Source: Pseudomonas sp. C1C7
GTDB taxonomy: Bacteria; Pseudomonadota; Gammaproteobacteria; Pseudomonadales; Pseudomonadaceae
Reading direction: 5' to 3'
DNA: 62,195 nucleotides
NCBI RefSeq assembly: GCF_013359595.1
Contig: NZ_JABFMP010000036.1
Location: forward strand, 1 to 62,195
Positions 1 to 8,142 of the stretch are shown in pieces; position 1 is the first letter of the stretch; each line of letters opens with the position of its first letter. Below the pieces are notes generated by a model that was not told the origin of the DNA, did no database searches, and worked only from the letters and a program-made list of their open reading frames with translations. The translations under genes were made by a program, and so were the position numbers.

Positions 1-118
1 AGCCTAAGCGAAGGGCCGTACGTCAGGGGATAAAAGCGCTTGGTTACTTGGCGCTTTTCCAAGTGACCCGCTGTAAGAGCGGAACCATAAGTGGCCGTTA
101 CCGCAGAAATGGATATGT
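1..118. repeat. Dispersed repeat, copy 1 (window edge)
   Basis: This stretch is nearly identical to the reverse complement of 57673-57787, with a few substitutions and small indels. Shared landmarks are AGCCTAAGCGA, GCCGTACGTCAGGGGAT, TTGGTTACTT and AATGGATATG. It contains an imperfect stem (TTGGTTACTT / AAGTGACC). It begins at the window edge, so it may extend further. The reading frame through it is not supported as a gene. Confidence 0.8.
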
Positions 119-133
119 GCACAAGAAGAGCAC

Positions 134-154
134 CGCGAGCAGGCTCGCTCCCAC
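134..154. repeat. Single REP-type palindrome
   Basis: CGCGAGCAGGCTCGCTCCCAC matches one arm of the REPIN-like elements found at 37222-37309 and 47711-47798. It sits between the dispersed repeat and the first regulator gene. Confidence 0.7.
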
Positions 155-241
155 TAGACCCGCACAAACACCACCCCCGGGGTTCCGGCCAAGCCGGCGA
201 ATCTTTATGATCCCGCCATCCCCCCAGGCCCCGCCACCGCC

Positions 242-991
242 ATGTTCCCCTCACTCACCACCTTCAAACCCTGCAACCTGCCAACCCTGCTCAACAGCCT
301 GCAGCCCATCGCCACCCTGCTCGACACCCTGTCGGACGTGGTGTTTTTCATCAAGGATGGCGACGCCCGCTACGTCTTCGTCAACCAGACCCTGGCCCTG
401 CGCTGCGGCTTCAAGAACAGCGAGCAACTGCTGGGCCTGACCGCCGACCAGGTCTTCCCGGCGCGCTTCGGGCCGCTGTACACCGAGCAGGATCGGCGGG
501 TGCTGTCCACCGGCCGCGAGCTGGCCGATCAGCTGGAACTGCATCTTTATTACGGCAACCAACCGGTCTGGTGCCTGACCCACAAACTCGCCCTGCAGGA
601 TGAACAGGGACGGATCGTCGGCCTCGCCGGCATCTCCCGCGACCTGCAACTGCCCCAGTCCAATCACCCGGCCTTCCAGAAACTCGCCGCGGTCGACGCC
701 TACATCCGGCAGCATTTCGCCCGCCCCATCAGCCTCGCCGAACTGACCGCCATCGCCGGGTTTTCCGTGGCGCAACTCGAACGTCACTGCAAACGGGTGT
801 TCCAGCTCACCCCACGGCAGATGATCCACAAGTCGCGCCTGGAAGAAGGCACGCGGCTGTTGCTGGACACCGACCTGCCCATCACCGAAATCGCCCTGCG
901 CTGCGGTTACACCGACCACAGTGCCTTCAGCCGTCAGTTCCGCGCCCTGACCAGCCTCTCGCCCACCCAGTATCGGGAAGGCCGTCGCTGA
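242..991 (+). CDS. PAS-domain AraC-family transcriptional regulator
   Basis: A 249-aa protein with an N-terminal PAS-like sensor (about residues 22-130, with the FIKDGDARYVFVNQ signature) and a C-terminal AraC-type double helix-turn-helix (about 145-247, ending in GYTDHSAFSRQFRALTSLSP). It is probably a cytoplasmic ligand-responsive activator. It lies upstream of, and in the same direction as, the amino-acid transport and hydroxyproline-type genes, which suggests it controls them. AraC-type control of hydroxyproline catabolism (LhpR) is known in Pseudomonas aeruginosa, but orthology is not shown here. The start has no strong Shine-Dalgarno sequence, so it is provisional. The 230 bp after it hold the promoter of the transport operon. 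Confidence 0.8.
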   Translation: MFPSLTTFKPCNLPTLLNSLQPIATLLDTLSDVVFFIKDGDARYVFVNQTLALRCGFKNSEQLLGLTADQVFPARFGPLYTEQDRRVLSTGRELADQLELHLYYGNQPVWCLTHKLALQDEQGRIVGLAGISRDLQLPQSNHPAFQKLAAVDAYIRQHFARPISLAELTAIAGFSVAQLERHCKRVFQLTPRQMIHKSRLEEGTRLLLDTDLPITEIALRCGYTDHSAFSRQFRALTSLSPTQYREGRR

Positions 992-1162
992 AATGTTCCG
1001 TTAGGGGGCGCTACCCACTCGCCCTGCTCCCTTACGTAACACCTCCCGCTCTCCCTCTTCGCAATCGCGCACCTGGCTCTTTCGCGTAAACCGCGCTGTC
1101 TAGCGGTCTGCTGGCATTTCGCCCGAAAACGGCAATTCCGGCACGCTCATTGCTAACATTTA

Positions 1163-1192
1163 ATATCGTATACGAAATCCCCAATACGATAT
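1163..1192. promoter_or_regulatory. Nested palindromic operator upstream of the ABC operon
   Basis: A perfect 10-bp palindrome TCGTATACGA lies at 1166-1175. Around it is a wider inverted repeat, ATATCGTAT (1163-1171) and ATACGATAT (1184-1192). The same 17-bp AATATCGTATACGAAAT occurs at 7112-7128 before the DapA-family gene. The shape (T-GT-N2-AC-A core) resembles GntR-family operators. No GntR-type gene is in the window. Confidence 0.65.
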
Positions 1193-1222
1193 CTAACAGC
1201 ACATTCCGATCACGAGGCCTCT

Positions 1223-2041
1223 ATGAAAAACCCCGCATTTGCCGTAGCCCTCAGCGCTGTTCTCAGTACCTCTTTCATCGCCACCGCCCAGGCCGACAAG
1301 CTCGACGACATCATCGGTTCCGGCAAGCTGCGCTGCGCCGTGACCCTGGACTTCCCGCCCATGGGCTTCCGTGATGCGAGCAATAGCCCGGCCGGTTTCG
1401 ACGTGGACTATTGCAACGACCTGGCGAAGATCCTCGGAGTCGAAGCCGAAGTGGTAGAAACGCCGTTCCCCGACCGCATTCCGGCGCTGATCTCCGGGCG
1501 GGCCGACGTGATCGTCGCTTCCACCTCCGACACCCTGGAACGGGCCAAGACCGTCGGCCTTACCGGGCCCTACTTCGCCTTCCAGATGGTCGTGCTGACC
1601 CGCGACAACACCGGCATCAACAGTTTCAACGACCTCAAGGGCAAGGCCCTGGGTAACACCAGCGGCACCTTTGAAGCCATCGCCCTGGAAGGCGATGTGA
1701 AGAAATGGGGCAGCGGTTCGTTCCGCGCCTACCAGTCGCAGAACGACACCCTGCTGGCGGTCGCTCAGGGTCACATCGATGCCACGGTGGTCACCAACAC
1801 TGTCGCCGCGGCAACGATCAAATCGGGCAAATACAAAAACCTGAAAGTCGCCGGCAACGCGCCGTACACCATCGACTATGTGTCCCTGGGCGCCAAGCGC
1901 AGCGAGTACGGCCTGCTCAACTACCTCAACCTGTTCGTCAACCAGCAGGTGCGCAGCGGTCGCTACAACGAGCTGTTCACCAAATGGGTCGGCACCGAAA
2001 TCCCGCCAACCGACCTGACCGTGCCGAAGGTTTACTACTGA
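1223..2041 (+). CDS. Amino-acid ABC transporter, periplasmic substrate-binding protein
   Basis: A 272-aa SBP_bac_3-type solute receptor. A Sec signal peptide (MKNPAFAVALSAVLSTSFIATAQA) is followed by the mature start DKLDD. The motifs LRCAVTLDFPPMGF, GFDVDYCNDLAK and RADVIVASTSDTLERAK are typical of polar amino-acid receptors. It captures the substrate in the periplasm for the permeases and ATPase encoded downstream. GAGG lies just before the ATG. The next gene starts 1 nt after the stop, so it heads an operon. Context (AcnX, proline-racemase family, KGSA dehydrogenase) suggests a hydroxyproline or proline-like ligand. That specificity is inferred. Confidence 0.88.
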   Translation: MKNPAFAVALSAVLSTSFIATAQADKLDDIIGSGKLRCAVTLDFPPMGFRDASNSPAGFDVDYCNDLAKILGVEAEVVETPFPDRIPALISGRADVIVASTSDTLERAKTVGLTGPYFAFQMVVLTRDNTGINSFNDLKGKALGNTSGTFEAIALEGDVKKWGSGSFRAYQSQNDTLLAVAQGHIDATVVTNTVAAATIKSGKYKNLKVAGNAPYTIDYVSLGAKRSEYGLLNYLNLFVNQQVRSGRYNELFTKWVGTEIPPTDLTVPKVYY

Positions 2042-2042
2042 G

Positions 2043-3830
2043 ATGTCCGGCATGCCTGGGGCTACCGTTCTCAACGGTCGTAGCCTGGTGCCCGGCCGGG
2101 CCCAGGGCGAACTGCTGTTCGCCGATGTCGGGTTGAGTTTCTGGGGCGGTGTCGATTCGCGCAGTGGCGAGGTCATCGACCGGCATCACTCCCTGAGCGG
2201 CGAATACCTGGCCGGTCGCGTACTGGCCATTCCCAGCGGGCGCGGCTCGTGCACCGGCAGCAGTGTGCTGATGGAACTGATCAGCAACGGTCATGCACCG
2301 GCCGCATTGGTACTGGCCGAAGCCGATGAGATCCTGACCCTGGGTGTGCTGGTGGCACAGACCATTTTCGAGCGTTCCCTGCCGGTGCTGTGCATCGGCC
2401 GGGAGGCCTTCGCCGCCTTGCGCGGCGTGGCCTTCGCCCGGGTCGACAACGATGGGCTGTGGCTGTTGGATCAAGCGCCTGCCGATACCTGGCAGGCCGC
2501 CGACGCGCCATTGCCAACCCGCGAAACCAGCCAGCGGATCGAACTTACCGGGTTCGACCATGAACTCATCGAAGGCCAACATGGCAAGGCCGCGCAGATG
2601 GCGATGCAGATCGTCCTGCGCATGGCTGAAATACAAGGCGCACCGCGTCTGGTGGATGTTACCCAGGCGCACATCGACGGGTGCATCTACACCGGCCCCG
2701 CGAGCCTGCGCTTTGCCGAACAACTGGTGCAGTGGGGCGCGAAGGTGCGCGTCCCCACCACCCTCAATTCGATTTCCGTGGACCAGCGTCGCTGGCGCGA
2801 GCTGGGCGTCGATCCGGCGCTGGGTAATCCTGCCAGCGCATTGGGCGATGCCTACATGGCGATGGGCGCACAGCTGAGTTTCACCTGCGCGCCCTATCTG
2901 CTCGACAGCGCACCGAAAGCCGGCGAGCAGATCGTCTGGGCCGAATCCAACGCCGTGGTCTACGCCAACAGCGTGCTCGGCGCACGCACGCTCAAGTACC
3001 CGGACTACCTCGACATCTGCATCGCCCTGACCGGCCGCGCGCCCCTGATCGGCTGTCATCTGGACGCACAGCGCAAGGCGCAGCTGCTGATCGAGCTGCC
3101 GCCGTTGGGTGAACTGGACGATGCGTTCTACCCCTTGCTCGGCTACCACATCGGTGCCCTCGCCGGCACCCGCATTCCGCTGGTGCTGGGCCTGGAACAA
3201 CGCGGGCCAGACACCGACGACCTGAAAGCCTTCGGCGCGGCGTTCGCCACCACCTCCGCCGCACCGCTGTTTCATATCGCCGGGGTCACGCCGGAAGCGC
3301 TCGACCCGACACGGGTGCGGGAACCGAACGCTGAGCTGCCCGTGGAGAAGATCGCGTTGCAGGACCTGTTGCGCAGCTGGCGCGAACTCAACAGCGCCAG
3401 GGACCCACGGGTGGACATCGTCTCCCTGGGCAATCCGCACTTCTCGCTCGGCGAGTTCGCTCATCTCGCACGCCTGTGCCGTGGCCGCCGTAAACACGCC
3501 GGAACCGTGCTGGCCGTCACCTGCGGTCGCGCCGTGCTGGAACAGGCGCGCGCAGCCGGCCACATCGCCGACATCGAAGCCTTCGGCGTCACCCTGGTGA
3601 CCGACACCTGCTGGTGCATGCTCGGCGAGCCGGTGATCCCGCCGGCCGCCACCACCCTGATGACCAACTCGGGCAAATACGCCCATTACGCACCGGGTCT
3701 GGTGGGGCGCACGGTGCACTTCGCCAGCCTTGCCGAATGCGTCGAAGCCGCCTGCACTGGCACCGCCAGCGAGCGCCTGCCGACCTGGTTGCAACCTGCC
3801 CTGCCGATGGAGAGCCCTGCGCATGTTTGA
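2043..3830 (+). CDS. AcnX-family dehydratase, probable cis-3-hydroxy-L-proline dehydratase
   Basis: A 595-aa single-chain AcnX protein. The small swivel domain (DUF126, about residues 8-140, motif GRGSCTGSSVLMELI) is fused to the large aconitase-X catalytic domain (DUF521, about 175-590, with CIYTGPASLRFAEQL, TDTCWCMLGEP and TTLMTNSGKYAHYAPGL). Conserved Cys residues in the large domain probably bind an Fe-S cluster. Characterised bacterial single-chain AcnX enzymes convert cis-3-hydroxy-L-proline to delta1-pyrroline-2-carboxylate. The pyrroline-2-carboxylate reductase at 11231 supports that role. It is unusual in sitting between the binding-protein gene and the permease genes. Its stop overlaps the next ATG by 8 nt. 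Confidence 0.85.
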   Translation: MSGMPGATVLNGRSLVPGRAQGELLFADVGLSFWGGVDSRSGEVIDRHHSLSGEYLAGRVLAIPSGRGSCTGSSVLMELISNGHAPAALVLAEADEILTLGVLVAQTIFERSLPVLCIGREAFAALRGVAFARVDNDGLWLLDQAPADTWQAADAPLPTRETSQRIELTGFDHELIEGQHGKAAQMAMQIVLRMAEIQGAPRLVDVTQAHIDGCIYTGPASLRFAEQLVQWGAKVRVPTTLNSISVDQRRWRELGVDPALGNPASALGDAYMAMGAQLSFTCAPYLLDSAPKAGEQIVWAESNAVVYANSVLGARTLKYPDYLDICIALTGRAPLIGCHLDAQRKAQLLIELPPLGELDDAFYPLLGYHIGALAGTRIPLVLGLEQRGPDTDDLKAFGAAFATTSAAPLFHIAGVTPEALDPTRVREPNAELPVEKIALQDLLRSWRELNSARDPRVDIVSLGNPHFSLGEFAHLARLCRGRRKHAGTVLAVTCGRAVLEQARAAGHIADIEAFGVTLVTDTCWCMLGEPVIPPAATTLMTNSGKYAHYAPGLVGRTVHFASLAECVEAACTGTASERLPTWLQPALPMESPAHV

Positions 3831-4488
3831 TTACACCTTCCAGTGGCGCGCGACCCTGCGTGCCTTGCCGGACATGCTCGCCGGCGCCTGGGTCACGTTC
3901 GAGACCGCGGCGCTGTCGATGATTTTCGGCGTGCTGATCGCCCTGGCCCTGACGGTCATGCGCGAAACGAAGAACCCGTTGCTGCGCGGCATCGGCAACG
4001 GCTGGGTGTCGATCGCCCGCAATACGCCCTCGCTGTTCCAGATCTACATCCTGTACTTCGGCCTGGGTTCGATGGGGCTGCACGTCAGCTCCTGGATCGC
4101 CTTGCTGGCGGGGATCACCTTCAACAACGCCGGCTATCTGGCGGAAAACTTTCGCGGCGGACTCAAGGCGGTGCCGGGAACGCAAGTGCGAGCCGCACGC
4201 TCGCTGGGCATGAGCGCTTTCCAGGCCTACCGGATGATCGTGGTTCCGCAGCTGTTGCGGATCGTGTTCTACCCCTTGAGCAACCAGATGGTCTGGGCGG
4301 TGCTGATGACATCGCTCGGGGTGATCGTCGGGCTCAACAACGACCTCACCGGCGTGACCCAGGACTACAACGTCCGCACGTTCCGCTCCTTCGAATATTT
4401 CACCATCGCGGCGGTGCTGTATTACCTGATCGCCAAGGCAATCGTCGCGACGGCCCGGCTGATGGCCTGGCGGCTGTTCCGTTACTGA
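3823..4488 (+). CDS. Amino-acid ABC transporter permease
   Basis: A 221-aa inner-membrane permease of the His/Glu/Gln/polar family, with about five membrane segments and the EAA-type loop VPGTQVRAARSLGMSAFQAYRMIVVPQ that contacts the ATPase. The ATG at 3823 overlaps the AcnX stop (ATGTTTGA), indicating translational coupling. The upstream in-frame extension would run through AcnX and is rejected. It pairs with the second permease at 4499 to form the heterodimeric channel. Confidence 0.88.
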   Translation: MFDYTFQWRATLRALPDMLAGAWVTFETAALSMIFGVLIALALTVMRETKNPLLRGIGNGWVSIARNTPSLFQIYILYFGLGSMGLHVSSWIALLAGITFNNAGYLAENFRGGLKAVPGTQVRAARSLGMSAFQAYRMIVVPQLLRIVFYPLSNQMVWAVLMTSLGVIVGLNNDLTGVTQDYNVRTFRSFEYFTIAAVLYYLIAKAIVATARLMAWRLFRY

Positions 4489-4498
4489 GGAGGTGACC

Positions 4499-5149
4499 AT
4501 GTTATCCACGAGTTTTACCTGGAACGACCTGATGTTCCTGCTCAACGGCGCCTGGGTCACCCTGCAACTGACCTGCTGGGCGATCCTGCTGGGCACCTTC
4601 GTCGGGCTGATTTTCGGCTTGCTGCGCGCCCTGCTGCCACGGGCCACCCTGCCGCTGGCCTGGGTACTCGACGTGTTTCGCAGCGTGCCGCTGTTGATCC
4701 AGTTCGTGCTGTTCAACTCGCTCAAGAGCATCGTCGGCCTGAACATCAGCGCCTTCAGTGTCGGCTGCATCGTGCTGGGGGTTTACGCCGCGGCGTACTT
4801 CACCGAGATCGTGCGCGGCGGCGTGCTGTCGGTCTCGCTGAGCCTGCGCCGGGCCAGTCGCTCGCTGGGCATGAGTTTCTTCCAGGACCTGCGCTGGGTC
4901 GTCCTGCCGATGGCCGCGCGCGTGGCCTTCCCCGGCTGGCTGAACCTGGTGCTGGGGGTCATGAAAGACACCGCGCTGGTGATGTGGATCGGCATCGTCG
5001 AATTGCTCCGCGCTTCGCAAACCATCGTGACCCGCATTCAGGAACCGCTGCTGGTGCTGTGCATTGCGGGCCTCATCTACTACGTCATGAGCCTGGTGGT
5101 CGCACGCCTCGGCGCTCGTCTGGAAAGAAGGTGGCAAGAAAATGATTGA
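4499..5149 (+). CDS. Amino-acid ABC transporter permease
   Basis: A 216-aa second membrane subunit of the same transporter, with an EAA loop SLSLRRASRSLGMSFFQDLRWVVLPMA and about five hydrophobic segments. The ATG at 4499 is preferred over the GTG at 4493 because GAGGAGG lies at ideal spacing before the ATG. Its stop overlaps the ATPase start (ATGATTGA), so the three transport subunits are translationally coupled. Confidence 0.88.
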   Translation: MLSTSFTWNDLMFLLNGAWVTLQLTCWAILLGTFVGLIFGLLRALLPRATLPLAWVLDVFRSVPLLIQFVLFNSLKSIVGLNISAFSVGCIVLGVYAAAYFTEIVRGGVLSVSLSLRRASRSLGMSFFQDLRWVVLPMAARVAFPGWLNLVLGVMKDTALVMWIGIVELLRASQTIVTRIQEPLLVLCIAGLIYYVMSLVVARLGARLERRWQEND

Positions 5150-5864
5150 GATCGAAAACGTACACAAATCCTTCGGCGACCTGGATGTGGTCAAGGGTGT
5201 CAGCCTGACGGTGGACAAGGGCGAAGTGGTCTCCATCATCGGCGGCTCCGGCTCGGGCAAGTCGACCCTGCTGATGTGCATCAACGGCCTGGAGCCGATC
5301 CAGAAAGGCAACATCCGTGTCGATGGCGTCGAGGTGCATCAGCGCGGCACCGACCTCAATCGCCTGCGGCAGAAGATCGGCATCGTGTTCCAGCAATGGA
5401 ACGCCTTCCCGCACCTGACCGTGCTGGAAAACGTGATGCTCGCGCCGCGCAAGGTGCTGGGCAAGAGCAAGGCCGAGGCCGAGGAACTGGCAGTGAAACA
5501 GCTGACCCACGTCGGCCTGGGCGAGAAGCTCAAGGTGTTCCCCGGCAAGCTCTCCGGCGGTCAGCAACAGCGCATGGCGATTGCCCGCGCCCTGGCCATG
5601 TCGCCGGACTACATGCTGTTCGACGAGGCCACCTCGGCCCTCGATCCGCAGCTGGTGGGCGAAGTGCTGGACACCATGCGCATGCTCGCCGAGGACGGCA
5701 TGACCATGGTGCTGGTGACCCACGAGATCCGCTTTGCCCGGGACGTGTCCGATCGCGTGGCGTTCTTTCGCAATGGGCTGGTGCATGAGATCGGCTCGCC
5801 GGATCAGGTGATCGGCAATCCGCTGCATGCCGAGACTGCGGCGTTTCTGAAGTCGGTGAAATAA
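5142..5864 (+). CDS. Amino-acid ABC transporter ATP-binding protein
   Basis: A 240-aa cytoplasmic ATPase of the polar amino-acid family (GlnQ/HisP-like). It has Walker A GGSGSGKST at about 35-43, signature LSGGQQQRMAIARALA, Walker B YMLFDEATSALDP and the switch His in VTHE. It powers uptake through the two permeases just upstream. A REPIN-type element follows at 5877 before the next gene. Confidence 0.92.
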   Translation: MIEIENVHKSFGDLDVVKGVSLTVDKGEVVSIIGGSGSGKSTLLMCINGLEPIQKGNIRVDGVEVHQRGTDLNRLRQKIGIVFQQWNAFPHLTVLENVMLAPRKVLGKSKAEAEELAVKQLTHVGLGEKLKVFPGKLSGGQQQRMAIARALAMSPDYMLFDEATSALDPQLVGEVLDTMRMLAEDGMTMVLVTHEIRFARDVSDRVAFFRNGLVHEIGSPDQVIGNPLHAETAAFLKSVK

Positions 5865-5876
5865 CTGATGGCCCCA

Positions 5877-5965
5877 TCGCGGGCAAGCCCGCTCCCACAG
5901 GGTCTGGTGGTGTACACACAATCACCATGCAACCGAGATCTCTGTGGGAGCGGGCTTGCCCGCGA
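5877..5965. repeat. REPIN-type inverted pair
   Basis: Two 22-bp REP-like sequences in outward orientation: TCGCGGGCAAGCCCGC... at 5877-5898 and its inverse ...GCGGGCTTGCCCGCGA at 5944-5965. They occupy the gap between the transporter ATPase and the proline-racemase-family gene and may reduce read-through. Confidence 0.8.
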
Positions 5966-5998
5966 AGAGGCCCGCACAGACAACACAAGGAGAGGACA

Positions 5999-7027
5999 AT
6001 GCGCTCATCGAAAGTAGTTCATGTAGTCAGCTGCCACGCCGAAGGTGAAGTCGGCGATGTGATCGTCGGCGGCGTCGCCCCTCCGCCCGGCGCCACGGTG
6101 TGGGAACAATCGCGCTGGATCGCCCGGGATGAAACCCTGCGCAACTTCGTGCTCAACGAGCCCCGCGGCGGGGTGTTCCGTCACGTCAACCTGCTGGTAC
6201 CGGCCAAGGACCCGCGGGCGCAGATGGCCTGGATCATCATGGAACCGGCGGACACACCGCCAATGTCCGGCTCCAACTCCCTGTGCGTGGCCACCGTGCT
6301 GCTCGACACCGGCATCCTGCCCATGACCGAGCCGCAAACCCGCCTCGTGCTCGAAGCCCCCGGCGGCCTGATCGAAGCCGTGGCCGATTGCCGCGACGGC
6401 AAGGTCCAGCGGGTGGAAGTCAAGAACGTGCCGTCGTTCGCCGACCGCCTCGACGCCTGGCTCGAAGTCGAAGGCCTCGGTTCACTGAAGGTCGACACCG
6501 CCTACGGTGGCGACAGTTTCGTGATCGCCGACGCCAAGGGCCTGGGCTTCGCCATTCGTCCCGATGAAGCCGCCGACCTGGTGGCGGTCGGGTTGAAAAT
6601 CACCCGCGCGGCCAATGAGCAGTTGGGCTTTACCCATCCGCTGAATCCCGAGTGGTCGCACATTTCCTTCTGCCAGATCGCCGCGCCCATCGAACGGGAA
6701 AGCGACATTGCCACCGGCGCCAACGCAGTGGTGATCCAGCCGGGCAAGATCGACCGCTCGCCCACCGGCACTGGCTGCTCGGCGCGCATGGCGGTGTTGC
6801 AGGCCAAGGGATTGATGCAGGTGGGCGAGCGATTCATCGGGCGCTCGATCATCGGCTCCGAGTTCCACTGCCGCATCGACTCCCTCACCGAGGTAGCCGG
6901 GCGCCCCGCCATCTACCCGTGCATTTCCGGTCGTGCCTGGGTCACCGGCACCCATCAGTTGCTGCTGGACCCGAGCGATCCGTGGCCTCAAGGCTACCGG
7001 CTCTCGGACACCTGGCCGGGCGCTTGA
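5999..7027 (+). CDS. Proline racemase superfamily protein with Ser/Thr active-site pair
   Basis: A 342-aa member of the proline racemase / 4-hydroxyproline epimerase / trans-3-hydroxyproline dehydratase superfamily, starting after AAGGAGAGGACA. In racemases and epimerases two catalytic Cys sit in MCGH and SPCGTG. Here these positions are Ser90 (MSGSNS) and Thr256 (SPTGTG), both from clean codons. Other family landmarks are intact, including YGGDSF (169-173) and the CSARMAV helix. Known functional pairs are Cys/Cys, Ser/Cys and Cys/Thr, so Ser/Thr leaves the reaction uncertain. Context suggests a hydroxyproline isomer as substrate. A thiol-based two-base epimerisation looks unlikely. Confidence 0.8.
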   Translation: MRSSKVVHVVSCHAEGEVGDVIVGGVAPPPGATVWEQSRWIARDETLRNFVLNEPRGGVFRHVNLLVPAKDPRAQMAWIIMEPADTPPMSGSNSLCVATVLLDTGILPMTEPQTRLVLEAPGGLIEAVADCRDGKVQRVEVKNVPSFADRLDAWLEVEGLGSLKVDTAYGGDSFVIADAKGLGFAIRPDEAADLVAVGLKITRAANEQLGFTHPLNPEWSHISFCQIAAPIERESDIATGANAVVIQPGKIDRSPTGTGCSARMAVLQAKGLMQVGERFIGRSIIGSEFHCRIDSLTEVAGRPAIYPCISGRAWVTGTHQLLLDPSDPWPQGYRLSDTWPGA

Positions 7028-7111
7028 GGCAGCCCCCTGCAGCGCCCGGACCAACGGCTACAAAAACCCCGGAAAAACCGAAAAAAACACTGGCTGAAAA
7101 TTGTCACTTTA

Positions 7112-7128
7112 AATATCGTATACGAAAT
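7112..7128. promoter_or_regulatory. Second copy of the TCGTATACGA operator
   Basis: AATATCGTATACGAAAT is identical to the element at 1162-1178 and again centres on the perfect palindrome TCGTATACGA (7116-7125). It lies 26 bp before the ATG of the DapA-family gene, near the expected promoter, which fits a repressor site. Confidence 0.65.
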
Positions 7129-7153
7129 ACAATAAACAACGTCGGAGGCAACA

Positions 7154-8071
7154 ATGAGCAAGCGCATTAACTGGAGTGGCGTCTTCCCCGCGGTAACCAC
7201 TCAATTCAACGATGACTTCACTATCAACCTGGACAAGACCCATCAGGTGATTTCCAACGTCATCCGTGACGGCGTGTCGGGTCTGGTGGTGTGCGGTTCG
7301 GTCGGCGAAAACACCTCGCTGACCGCCGAAGAAAAAATCGCCGTGACCGAAGTCGCGGTCGATGCCTCACGCGGCCGCGTGCCGGTGATCTGCGGTGTGG
7401 CCGAGTTCACCAGCGTGCAGGCGGCCAAGGTGGCCAACGCCGTGCGCAAGGTCGGTGTCGACGGCGTGATGCTGATGCCGGCGCTGGTCTACGGTTCCAA
7501 GCCGTTCGAGACCGCCGAGCACTACCGCTACGTGGCGAAAAACGCTGACGTGCCGCTGATGGTCTACAACAACCCGCCGATCTACAAAAACGACGTCACC
7601 CCGGACATCCTGATTTCCCTGGCCGACTGCGACAACGTGGTGTGCTTCAAGGATTCCTCGGGCGACACCCGCCGTTTCATCGACGTGCGCAACGAAGTGG
7701 GCGACCGTTTCGTGCTGTTCGCCGGCCTCGATGACGTGGTTCTCGAAAGCATTGCCGTGGGCGCTGAAGGCTGGGTGTCGGGCATGTCCAACGTGTTCCC
7801 CAAAGAAGGCGAAACCATCTTCCGCCTGGCCAAGGCCGGACGCTTTGCCGAAGCCATGCCGATCTACGAATGGCTGATGCCGATCCTGCACCTGGACGCC
7901 CGTGCGGACCTGGTGCAGTGCATCAAGCTGTGCGAAGCCATCGCCGGTCGCGGCAGCGCCCTGACCCGTCCGCCACGCCTGGCCCTGCCGGAAGCCGATC
8001 GCGTGTTCGTCGAGCAGATCATGGCCAAGGCCCTGGCCAACCGTCCGCAACTGCCGGACGTCGGTCTCTGA
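7154..8071 (+). CDS. DapA-family lyase, probable pyrroline-4-hydroxy-2-carboxylate deaminase
   Basis: A 305-aa dihydrodipicolinate-synthase-family protein. It shows the Schiff-base Lys in VVCFKDSSGD, the Tyr in LMVYNNPP and the GSVGENTSLT loop. In hydroxyproline catabolism a family member (LhpC type) deaminates delta1-pyrroline-4-hydroxy-2-carboxylate to alpha-ketoglutarate semialdehyde. The semialdehyde dehydrogenase two genes downstream makes this the best assignment. CGGAGG precedes the ATG. A different aldolase or lyase substrate cannot be excluded. No D-hydroxyproline dehydrogenase, which would make its substrate, is present in the window. Confidence 0.8.
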   Translation: MSKRINWSGVFPAVTTQFNDDFTINLDKTHQVISNVIRDGVSGLVVCGSVGENTSLTAEEKIAVTEVAVDASRGRVPVICGVAEFTSVQAAKVANAVRKVGVDGVMLMPALVYGSKPFETAEHYRYVAKNADVPLMVYNNPPIYKNDVTPDILISLADCDNVVCFKDSSGDTRRFIDVRNEVGDRFVLFAGLDDVVLESIAVGAEGWVSGMSNVFPKEGETIFRLAKAGRFAEAMPIYEWLMPILHLDARADLVQCIKLCEAIAGRGSALTRPPRLALPEADRVFVEQIMAKALANRPQLPDVGL

Positions 8072-8142
8072 GTGATTGCCGGGCGGGTCTTCGCGGACCC
8101 GGCCCGGCTGCCTGTTTTTGCGCCTCTACAGGAAACGTCAGC

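Noticed and set aside
48..440. Plus-strand frame of 130 codons at the window start
   Set aside because: It runs through the dispersed repeat and then overlaps the regulator gene in another frame. Its Pro/Ser-rich translation is typical of a shadow.
3823..4488. Frame starting at 3730 as the permease start
   Set aside because: The extra 31 residues lie inside the AcnX gene and are not membrane-permease-like. The ATG at 3823 gives the usual N-terminus.
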